Below are positions 16,484-23,199 of a DNA stretch of 55,751 nucleotides, piece after piece; position 1 is the stretch's first letter, and each line of letters starts with the position of its first letter. Source of the DNA: Erythrobacter sp. UBA1916 (lineage in GTDB: Bacteria; Pseudomonadota; Alphaproteobacteria; Sphingomonadales; Sphingomonadaceae); assembly GCA_002337385.1 (NCBI GenBank), contig DDFY01000006.1:1673-57423 (forward strand). Reading direction: 5' to 3'. The position numbers and the translations under genes were made by a program. The notes below the pieces were generated by a model that saw only the letters and a program-made list of their open reading frames with translations, was not told the DNA's origin and did no database searches.

Positions 16484-17179
16484 TTAGGGGATCTGCCATG
16501 TCACCACGCCGGAGAAGGTGCCGACCACCTCGGTGCCACTGGTGTCCGTCGCCGGATCGAACCGCGCGCGGCGGCTGAGCAGGCGGCAGGTCTCGGCATC
16601 GAGCCCGCTGTGGCCTGAGCCTTGGGTCACTTCGCAGGTTTCCACCCGGCCATTGCTGGCAACCACGAGGCGATAGCGGACCGTGCCTTCGTTGCCGCGC
16701 ATGAGATCGCGGCGCGGATAGTCATCGGTGGTGATCCAGCCGGCCGCGTTGTTCGCCGGCCTTGGGCCGACAGCGGCGACAGTGGGCGTAGGGTTGGGAA
16801 GGGCAAGCCCGCTATCCCCGATCCCCGTTCCTGCCAGTGTGTCCGGGATTGCAGGCATGATCGGACCATTATCGAGCGGCTGCGCCACGATCGGCGTCTG
16901 GGTTGGCAGCTCGACCCTGCGTTCGGGCGCGCGCGGCGGCATATAGGTCGACGGCTGGGGTGTTTGCTCAGCCTTCTGTTCGGGCGGCGGTGGCGGCTCG
17001 AGCGTTGGCGCCGGGGTGGGGACGTTCCATGCTGTGAGGATATTGTCAGGCGTTTCGATCACGCCGGAGATGGTCAGCCCGGTATAGACGCCAACCGCCA
17101 TGATCGCGTGGATAGCGCCCACTCCAACCATCGCCTTGGCGCGCGCGGCCGGCGCGGATGTGCTGTCAACATAAGCCAT
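16484..17179 (-). CDS. tonB: TonB family energy transducer
   Basis: A 231-residue protein. An N-terminal membrane anchor (about 17-37) is followed by a proline-rich, charged periplasmic spacer (PTPAPTLEPPPPPEQKAEQTPQP). The C-terminal TonB domain (about 150-231) has VRYRLVVASNGRVETCEV and a terminal TFSGVVTWQIP. It passes proton-motive force from ExbB/ExbD to outer-membrane TonB-dependent receptors; none of these partners is in the window. The ATG at 17179 is preferred over 17215 because GGGAGAG lies just before it. Two cysteines in the C-terminal domain are typical of sphingomonad TonBs. A Zur-box-like palindrome covers its promoter. Confidence 0.88.
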   Translation of the reverse strand: MAYVDSTSAPAARAKAMVGVGAIHAIMAVGVYTGLTISGVIETPDNILTAWNVPTPAPTLEPPPPPEQKAEQTPQPSTYMPPRAPERRVELPTQTPIVAQPLDNGPIMPAIPDTLAGTGIGDSGLALPNPTPTVAAVGPRPANNAAGWITTDDYPRRDLMRGNEGTVRYRLVVASNGRVETCEVTQGSGHSGLDAETCRLLSRRARFDPATDTSGTEVVGTFSGVVTWQIP

Positions 17180-17199
17180 GTCAAACTCTCCCATTGTGA

Positions 17200-17214
17200 T
17201 GTTATTATATAACA
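17200..17214 (-). promoter_or_regulatory. Zur-box-like palindrome over the tonB -10 element
   Basis: TGTTATTATATAACA is a perfect 6-bp-arm palindrome with a 3-bp centre. It matches the gammaproteobacterial Zur-box core TGTTATANTATAACA at all but one defined position. On the minus strand it contains a perfect TATAAT, 21-35 nt before the tonB ATG, so a bound repressor would block the promoter. A Fur-type or other palindrome-binding regulator is an alternative. Confidence 0.5.
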
Positions 17215-17351
17215 CCTTACCACGACAATAAGCCGGTGGGAAGCCTCACAACAAGGCGCGGCTTTCCGACCGGCATTGGCCGGGCTGTGTGACACTACGG
17301 GAGAGTTGCCGGGCAGGTTCCCGCCCGGCGCACCGATCTGCGGTCAGCCGA

Positions 17352-18008
17352 TCAGGTAATCGGGCAGGACGGATCGAGCCGGAAGTCGAGGTAATTGTCG
17401 ACCGAGCCCATCAGCTCTTCGATCTCGTTCTCGAAGAAGTGGTTGGCGCGGGGGATTTCCTCGTGGTGGATCGTGATGTGCTTCTGCGTGCGCAGCTTAT
17501 CGACCAGCTTCTGCACGCTGCTTGGCTGCACCACGGTGTCTGCCGTGCCCTGAATGAAGATGCCCGAGGCAGGGCAGGGCGCGAGGAACGAGAAGTCGTA
17601 CATGTTGGCGGGCGGCGCAATCGAGATGAAGCCGCGAATCTCGGGGCGGCGCATCAGCAGCTGCATGCCGATCAGCGCGCCGAAGCTGACACCAGCAACC
17701 CAGGTCACCTGCGCTTCGGGGTGGATCGACTGCACCCAGTCGAGCGCCGAAGCGGCATCGGACAGTTCGCCGATGCCGTTGTCGAAGCTGCCCTGGCTCT
17801 TGCCGACGCCGCGGAAGTTGAAGCGCAGCGTGGCGAACCCGCGATCGGTGAAGGTCTTGTACAGACGCTGGACGATGCGGTCGTTCATGGTGCCGCCGCC
17901 CTGGCTGTGCGGGTGGAGGATCATCGCCACCGGCGCGCGCGGGCGCGGTGCGGGGGAGTAGCGGCCTTCGAGGCGGCCTTCGGGGCCGGGAAAAATCACG
18001 TGCGGCAT
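17352..18008 (-). CDS. Alpha/beta hydrolase
   Basis: A 218-residue cytosolic hydrolase. The nucleophile elbow GVSFG (Ser108) follows the oxyanion-type region LHPHSQGGGT. The acid is probably the Asp in IQGTADTVV, and the base the His in IPRANHFF. The sequence FNFRGVGKSQGSFDNGIGE is typical of a subgroup of short alpha/beta hydrolases widespread in alphaproteobacteria whose natural substrate is unknown. Length is normal. It is divergent from the first cysteine desulfurase gene, with 101 bp between the starts. Confidence 0.85.
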   Translation of the reverse strand: MPHVIFPGPEGRLEGRYSPAPRPRAPVAMILHPHSQGGGTMNDRIVQRLYKTFTDRGFATLRFNFRGVGKSQGSFDNGIGELSDAASALDWVQSIHPEAQVTWVAGVSFGALIGMQLLMRRPEIRGFISIAPPANMYDFSFLAPCPASGIFIQGTADTVVQPSSVQKLVDKLRTQKHITIHHEEIPRANHFFENEIEELMGSVDNYLDFRLDPSCPIT

Positions 18009-18109
18009 GAGTAGATCGGCTCTGCTTTATCTGGTTTTGGAACCGCGACTGGCGCGGGGGAAGTCGGCGGCTATATAGGCACGATGGCGCTATTCGCAAT
18101 TCTTTCCGC

Positions 18110-19096
18110 ATGACCCGTATCTATCTGGACCACGCCGCAACCTCGCCGCTGCGCCCCGAGGCGCGCGCCGCGATGGAAGAGGGCTTCGCAATCTGGGCCA
18201 ATCCCAGCAGCCCTCACGCCGAGGGACGCAAGGCGAAAGCGGCGCTGGAGCAGGCCCGTGGGCGGGTGAAAGCGGCGCTCGGCTGGCCGGGCGAAGTGAT
18301 CTTCACTTCGGGCGCAAGCGAGGCGCTGGCCCTTGGGCTGGGCCGGGCAAAAGCGAGCCGCCGGGTGGTGAGCGCAGTGGAGCACGATGCGGTGTTTCGC
18401 GCCGCGCCCGATGCCGCGATCTATAGCGAGGACATCACGCTCGACGGTGAGACGGTGTTCGCAATCCAGCACGTCAACCCGGAGACTGGCACGATCAACC
18501 CCGTGGCGGACATGGCGGAGGTGCTAGGCGAAACGGGGGCGCTGGTGCTGTCCGACTGCTCGCAAAGCGCGGGCAAGCTGGCCTTGCCGCAGGTCGATAT
18601 GGCGGTGGTTTCGGCGCACAAGTTCGGGGGACCGATTGGCGTTGGCGCTTTGCTGGTGCGCGACTTTGCGCTGCTCGAACCGATGGGCGGCCACGAGCGC
18701 GGCTATCGCGCGGGGACCGAGAACCTGCCAGCGATCATGGGCATGGCCGCCGCGCTGGAGGCGGGCGACTGGGCGACGTCCGCCGAGAAACGCGCGGCGT
18801 TTCGCGCGGAGCTGGCAGGCGATGTACTCGAACTGGGCGAGCAGGTGGACTATATCTTGCCGCTCACGCACCCGAGCATGAGCGCACAGGCGCTGCTCAT
18901 CCGGCTCGACGCGAAGGGCTTTGCCGTGTCGGCGGGCAGTGCGTGCTCGTCGGGAACGCTCAAGAAGAGCCGCGTGCTCGATGCCTTCGGGGTGGAGGAT
19001 GATGTAGCGCGGCGCACGATCCGCGTATCGCTGGGGTGGAATACCACGGCGGCGGAGCTGGAGGCCTTTGTGGAGGCGTGGCGGGGCCTCTCCTGA
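18110..19096 (+). CDS. Cysteine desulfurase (class V aminotransferase, NifS/IscS-like), copy 1
   Basis: A 328-residue PLP enzyme expected to take sulfur from cysteine, leaving alanine and an enzyme persulfide for Fe-S cluster or thio-modification pathways. YLDHAATSPLRPEA opens the protein. The PLP lysine is Lys171 in VSAHKFGG, and the catalytic cysteine is Cys279 in the flexible loop SAGSACSSGTLKKS. At 328 residues it is shorter than IscS (about 400). A related copy (21032-22099) lies 1.9 kb downstream on the same strand with a different loop (SACASGSG). Which copy feeds Fe-S assembly is not evident, though copy 2 precedes the ferredoxin. Confidence 0.9.
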   Translation: MTRIYLDHAATSPLRPEARAAMEEGFAIWANPSSPHAEGRKAKAALEQARGRVKAALGWPGEVIFTSGASEALALGLGRAKASRRVVSAVEHDAVFRAAPDAAIYSEDITLDGETVFAIQHVNPETGTINPVADMAEVLGETGALVLSDCSQSAGKLALPQVDMAVVSAHKFGGPIGVGALLVRDFALLEPMGGHERGYRAGTENLPAIMGMAAALEAGDWATSAEKRAAFRAELAGDVLELGEQVDYILPLTHPSMSAQALLIRLDAKGFAVSAGSACSSGTLKKSRVLDAFGVEDDVARRTIRVSLGWNTTAAELEAFVEAWRGLS

Positions 19097-19103
19097 CACG
19101 TCA

Positions 19104-19122
19104 CCCCGGATGTTATCCGGGG
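19104..19122. repeat. CCCCGGA-N-TCCGGGG hairpin repeat, copy 1
   Basis: CCCCGGAT-GTT-ATCCGGGG has perfect 8-bp arms and starts 8 bp after the desulfurase stop. A close relative (CCCCGGA-CTTGA-TCCGGGG) lies at 36844-36862, also just after a gene. This suggests a dispersed REP-like or terminator-like element. Confidence 0.6.
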
Positions 19123-19230
19123 CGGGGCGCGAAAAGGAGACTTTCCGCGACGAACCCCTGCCGCCGTCGAGGGCGCACTACCGAGCGCTCGGACACGGAC
19201 TTTTAAGACACGCCGTCCCATAGACGGTCC

Positions 19231-20184
19231 ATGTCGATGCTCATTCAGCAGGCCGATCTGACCTGCCGCTCGCAAACCGAAACACCGCCGATCTTCCTGC
19301 TGGGCAAGCCTGGCAAGGTTGATCCGCTGCTCGACCGTGCCATGGCCTCGGCCAAGGTGGGGGCCTGGCACTGCAACCTTTCCGACAGCGCACTGAGCTG
19401 GACCACGGGTGTCTACGATATTTTCGGGCTACCACACGAGGCCGCTGTCGATCGGCGACAGGTGCTTGATTTCTACACCGAGAAGTCCCGCAATGAGCTG
19501 GAACGGCTCCGCGCCAAAGCGATAGATCAAGGCGGCATCTTCACGCTCGATGCGCAAGTTAAGCGTCCGGATGGCGAAATGCGGTGGATGCGTGTCCACG
19601 CGGAGGTGGTCCGTCCTGTCGGCTCCGCTCCCATTCTCCATGGGTTGAAGCAGGATGTGACCGAGGAAAAGCTGCGTTCGGAGGCGCTGCGGCGCCTGGC
19701 CGAGAACGACGCGCTTACCGGCCTCGCCAACCGCGCTATCTACGAAAGCCGGTTCCTTAGTGCGGGGCGCTCTCGCTCAGCCGTCACCTCACTCGGCGCG
19801 CTTGTTCTTTTCGATCTGAACGATTTCAAGCGGATCAACGACCGGTGGGGCCATTTGGCGGGAGATGCCTGTCTCAAGGTATTCGCAGAGCGGTTGTCCT
19901 CGTTCTTTCCGGACGCACTGCTGACCGCGAGGATTGGCGGCGATGAGTTCGCGGTGATCCTTGGCAACGATGAGCCAGCAGCGGCAATTGAGGCGCGCGT
20001 CGATCGCTCCCTGACCCACTTGCGTGCGCCCATTCTGTGGCAGGAGCACATGTTCACCGTCAGCGCTTCCAGCGGCATCGCGTTTCCGACCGATCCCAAT
20101 TTCTACGATGCCGAAGAACTGTTCGTCAGGGCTGACGCGGCGCTCTATGCCACCAAGAGAAGTATTCGGCGGGTGAGCATCTGA
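19231..20184 (+). CDS. PAS-GGDEF diguanylate cyclase
   Basis: A 317-residue signalling protein without membrane segments. A PAS-type sensor (about 35-150: VGAWHCNLSDSALSWTTGVYDIFGL ... GEMRWMRVHAEV) precedes a GGDEF domain (about 155-315) with NDALTGLANR, FDLNDFKRINDRWGH and the intact active site GGDEF (236-240). It should make c-di-GMP from two GTP. The RxxD product-inhibition site normally five residues before GGDEF is absent (DALLTARI instead), so feedback inhibition is not predicted. There is no clear Shine-Dalgarno at the ATG at 19231. Neighbours give no hint of its output. Confidence 0.92.
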   Translation: MSMLIQQADLTCRSQTETPPIFLLGKPGKVDPLLDRAMASAKVGAWHCNLSDSALSWTTGVYDIFGLPHEAAVDRRQVLDFYTEKSRNELERLRAKAIDQGGIFTLDAQVKRPDGEMRWMRVHAEVVRPVGSAPILHGLKQDVTEEKLRSEALRRLAENDALTGLANRAIYESRFLSAGRSRSAVTSLGALVLFDLNDFKRINDRWGHLAGDACLKVFAERLSSFFPDALLTARIGGDEFAVILGNDEPAAAIEARVDRSLTHLRAPILWQEHMFTVSASSGIAFPTDPNFYDAEELFVRADAALYATKRSIRRVSI

Positions 20185-20223
20185 GCGCTGTTGAAACCGG
20201 GCATAGTCAGCAACTGATCCAAT

Positions 20224-20240
20224 CAGCCCGCACGGGGCTG
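20224..20240 (+). repeat. Small hairpin after the GGDEF gene
   Basis: CAGCCC-GCACG-GGGCTG lies 40 bp beyond the stop codon, with 6-bp arms and no U-run. The rest of the 278-bp gap (20185-20462) shows only a spaced CCGGCGC/GCGCCGG pair at 20380-20414 and no ORF I would support. Confidence 0.3.
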
Positions 20241-20462
20241 CAGCACAGATCCGCGGAAGCGTCGGCCGTCAGCGAATTTCCGTTTTCCCGACTTCTCTCC
20301 ATTACCGTCTCGCCGAGTATTCCCTGTCACCCGATGCACTTAATACCTGGTCATTGCCGTGCATTGCGCCTGTTCACAGCCGGCGCGTCTTTCGTCTCAG
20401 TTCGCTTGCGCCGGTCAACTGTGCTGCGCTAGAGCGCCCCAATAGACATAAGGAAGATAATC

Positions 20463-20801
20463 GTGCTCAAGCGTGTGGTCATTGTTGCAGCTGCGCTCGT
20501 CCTTGCGGGTTGCGTAACCGATCGCGAGGCGAATGGTCTTTCGGAAAGCGCCGCCAAGGGCAGGGCTTTCGCGCAGGACAATTGCGCCAGCTGCCATGCG
20601 CTTGAGGATGGGGTCTCTCCCAATCCGGACGCTCCGAGCCTCGAAGTCGCCTCCCACCGATTGCCGGCATGGGTGGTTGCAGGCTCGTTCGAGCGGGGCA
20701 TTCAGGTTGGCCATACGACGCAAATGCCGGTCTTCGTATTCGAGGATGGCGATATAACCAATCTGCTGGCTTACCTCGACGCGCTCAGAACAGGCAAATA
20801 G
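20463..20801 (+). CDS. Cytochrome c lipoprotein, single heme
   Basis: A 112-residue protein starting at GTG (20463) with AAGGAAG upstream. The signal peptide ends in a lipobox (VLAGC, Cys17). The heme site CASCH is at 41-45 and the likely axial methionine is Met88 in TTQMPVF, giving a class I mono-heme cytochrome anchored to a membrane from the periplasmic side. It probably shuttles electrons; the partner is unknown. It stands alone between the GGDEF gene and the second cysteine desulfurase. Confidence 0.88.
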   Translation: MLKRVVIVAAALVLAGCVTDREANGLSESAAKGRAFAQDNCASCHALEDGVSPNPDAPSLEVASHRLPAWVVAGSFERGIQVGHTTQMPVFVFEDGDITNLLAYLDALRTGK

Positions 20802-21031
20802 GCGGGATCGCGGCGGCTTTCGCAGGTCGTCATTGTGTGCTCGCCTCTTTCCTACAAGCGCCAGAGGCCCCACAATGGGCGCATGATCCGCACGGCCACA
20901 TCCGAAAAATTCTGTCTGACTGTCAACTTTGCAGGTTGGCAGGGAAATGGCGCATTCCTGCGGTATAGCGCCCAAAATAGGCGCCTGTCGCAGTGTCAAC
21001 TTCGTCATCATCGCGGCGCGGCGAGCCGTCC

Positions 21032-22099
21032 ATGATCTATCTCGACTATCAGGCCACCACGCCCTTGGCACCCGAAGCGCGGGCCGCGATGGAGCCGTGG
21101 CTCGGCGGGCCGGACAGCGCGCAGTTCGGCAATCCGCATAGCCCGCACCGGATGGGGCGCATGGCTGCCGCTGCAGTGGAGGTGGCGCGTGATCAGGTTG
21201 CGGCGCTGTTTCCGGCGGGCGGGCGGGTGATTTTCACCAGCGGCGCGACCGAGGCGATCAACATCGCCATGCGCGGGGTTGGTGGGCCGGTGGCGTGCTC
21301 GGCCATCGAACATGCCGCCGTGCTCGATACCGCACGGGTGCTGGGCGATCATCACGAACTGGCCGTTACCCGCGAGGGGCTATGCGATCCGGCGCAGGCG
21401 CTGCCCGAGGGTGCAAGGCTTGTCGCGGTCATGCAGGTCAATAACGAGATCGGCACCATCCAGCCGACCGCCGATTGGTATGCGCGCGCCAAGGACGCAG
21501 GCGCGCTCTACCTGTGCGACGCGGTGCAGGCTTTCGGCAAGATCACCTGCGCAGAGGCCGACTTGATCGCGGTTTCGGCGCACAAGCTGCACGGGCCGAA
21601 GGGGATCGGTGCGCTGTGGGTGCGTGATGGGATCGACCTTGCCCCCGTATCTACCGGCGGCGGGCAGGAGCAGGGGCTGCGCTCGGGCACACTCTCGCCG
21701 ATGTTGTGCGCCGGGTTCGGAGCGGCCGCAGCGCTTGCGTCAGAGCGGATGGCGGAGGATGCGGCCCATGTCGAAGGCCTGTGGCAGCGCGCCCGCGATC
21801 TGTTCTCGGGATGGGAGCTGAACGGCAGCGATGAACAGCGCTGGCATGGCAATATCAACTTGCGCCGCGATGGCCTCGATGTCGCGCGCCTGATGAGCGA
21901 CTGCCGCGATGTCATGTTCTCGGCCGGATCGGCCTGTGCCAGCGGATCGGGCCGGTCCAGCCACGTGCTGCGCGCGATCGGATTGAGCGATGCCGAAGCA
22001 AAATCGTCAATTCGCCTCGGCTTTGGGCGTTACACGACGCTTTCCGAGCTTGAAGAGGCCGCCCAACGGATTATAGTTGCTGCGTCGCAACAAGGATAG
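21032..22099 (+). CDS. Cysteine desulfurase, copy 2
   Basis: A 355-residue PLP enzyme. MIYLDYQATTPLAPEA at the start, SGATEAINIAM, PLP lysine Lys185 in VSAHKLHGPKG, and catalytic Cys302 in SAGSACASGSGRSSHVL. The DYQATTP opening and SACASG loop are those of the NifS/IscS group. The start is the ATG at 21032; 13 residues upstream (from 20993) are serine-rich and unlike the family. It is followed five bases after its stop by a [2Fe-2S] ferredoxin, so sulfur delivery and electron supply for Fe-S assembly are probably co-expressed. No iscU or iscA is adjacent. Confidence 0.92.
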   Translation: MIYLDYQATTPLAPEARAAMEPWLGGPDSAQFGNPHSPHRMGRMAAAAVEVARDQVAALFPAGGRVIFTSGATEAINIAMRGVGGPVACSAIEHAAVLDTARVLGDHHELAVTREGLCDPAQALPEGARLVAVMQVNNEIGTIQPTADWYARAKDAGALYLCDAVQAFGKITCAEADLIAVSAHKLHGPKGIGALWVRDGIDLAPVSTGGGQEQGLRSGTLSPMLCAGFGAAAALASERMAEDAAHVEGLWQRARDLFSGWELNGSDEQRWHGNINLRRDGLDVARLMSDCRDVMFSAGSACASGSGRSSHVLRAIGLSDAEAKSSIRLGFGRYTTLSELEEAAQRIIVAASQQG

Positions 22100-22104
22100 T
22101 CGCC

Positions 22105-22434
22105 ATCAAGGTCACCTTTATTACACGCGAAGGCGAAAAGCTTGCGGCTGAGGCTGCCACGGGTGACAGCCTGCTGGAGGTCGCACAGCGCGCCGGAATG
22201 CCGCTGGAGGGCACGTGCGAGGGGCAGATGGCCTGCTCGACCTGTCATGTGATCATCGCCCGCGAATGGTTCGGCCGCCTGCCCGATGCAAGCGAGGAGG
22301 AAGAGGACATGCTCGACCTTGCCGCCGACGTGCAAGCGACCAGCCGGCTTTCCTGCCAGATCCTCCTGACCGATGAGTTGGACGGGCTGGAAGTGCGCAT
22401 TCCCGAGGTCAGTCACAACGCGCAGGGGTTCTGA
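22105..22434 (+). CDS. [2Fe-2S] ferredoxin, adrenodoxin/ISC type, apparent ATC start
   Basis: A 109-residue ferredoxin. Ligands Cys38, Cys44, Cys47 and Cys84 have the C-x5-C-x2-C-x36-C spacing of adrenodoxin/Fdx proteins, with the usual TCEGQMACSTCHV core and an EEEEDMLDLA acidic helix. The first in-frame ATG is at 22198, which would remove the first 31 residues including two beta strands of the fold. Between the previous in-frame stop (22051) and there, I find no ATG, GTG or TTG. AAGGA at 22092-22096 sits 8 nt before ATC (22105), exactly where family members begin (MxKVTFI), so ATC is the likely start or a mutated ATG. Confidence 0.85.
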   Translation: MKVTFITREGEKLAAEAATGDSLLEVAQRAGMPLEGTCEGQMACSTCHVIIAREWFGRLPDASEEEEDMLDLAADVQATSRLSCQILLTDELDGLEVRIPEVSHNAQGF

Positions 22435-22499
22435 GCGGGGCTGGTTTCGCCGGGTGCCTTGCGCAAATTATGCAGTGGGACATTTGGCAAGCGCGCATC

Positions 22500-22529
22500 A
22501 AAAAGCCCCGCCGAAAAGATCGGCGAGGC
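22500..22529 (-). terminator. Terminator of the DJ-1/PfpI gene
   Basis: On the minus strand a 10-bp stem (22520-22529 with 22505-22514, one G-U pair, 5-nt loop) is followed by TTTTTG, 27 bp past the stop codon. It also lies 70 bp beyond the convergent ferredoxin. Confidence 0.85.
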
Positions 22530-22556
22530 CTTTGGGAAGTGGGAAGAGGGTCGCGG

Positions 22557-23096
22557 TCAGGCTGGCTCGACCTCTTTTTCCAGCGCCTTGATGAGTGCGT
22601 TCGAAAAGGCCGGAATATCATTAGGATTGCGGCTGGTGATGAAGTTGCCATCGACCGCCGCCTCTTCGTCCACGACCGTCGCGCCCGCATTGCGCAGGTC
22701 AGTGCGGATCGAAGGCCAGGAGGTAACCGTCTTGCCCTCGATAACACCCGCCTCGGCCAGCAGCCAGGGCCCGTGGCAGATCGCGGCGATCGGTTTTCCG
22801 GCATCGGCGAAGGCCTTGACCATGGCCACCGCGTCCTTGTTCATGCGCAGAATGTCGGGGTTCATCTGTCCGCCCGGCAGCACCAGCGCGGCGAAGTCGC
22901 CCGCATTGGCCTTGTCGAGCGCGAGATCAACATCGACCGGGCGGCCCCAGTCCTTGTTGTCCCAGCCGGTGATCTGGCCGCTTTCGGGGCTGACCACGGT
23001 GGTTTTATAGCCGGCCTCTTCCAGGCGCTGCTTGGGGCCTTCAAGCTCGCTCTGTTCAAAGCCATTGGTGGCGAGGATCATAATAGGCTGGGTCAT
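22557..23096 (-). CDS. DJ-1/PfpI family protein (PfpI-type amidase/deglycase-like)
   Basis: A 179-residue type 1 glutamine-amidotransferase-like protein. The nucleophile is Cys107 in the elbow AAICHGPWLL, preceded by LVLPGGQMNPDILR, as in PfpI/YhbO proteins. Those are reported as stress-related proteases, chaperones or deglycases; the true activity is debated. The ATG at 23096 is chosen (MTQPIMILATNGFEQSEL fits the family) over an upstream frame at 23132. It is monocistronic with its own terminator and is divergent from parC across 103 bp. Confidence 0.92.
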   Translation of the reverse strand: MTQPIMILATNGFEQSELEGPKQRLEEAGYKTTVVSPESGQITGWDNKDWGRPVDVDLALDKANAGDFAALVLPGGQMNPDILRMNKDAVAMVKAFADAGKPIAAICHGPWLLAEAGVIEGKTVTSWPSIRTDLRNAGATVVDEEAAVDGNFITSRNPNDIPAFSNALIKALEKEVEPA

Positions 23097-23199
23097 ATGC
23101 GTTCTCTCGTGATAATTTGCTGTCTGCCCCACTTACGCTTGGGGAAAGCACATCGTTCCGTGCTGTCCCGCCAGCCGTGCCGCTGCTAGGCTGAACCGC

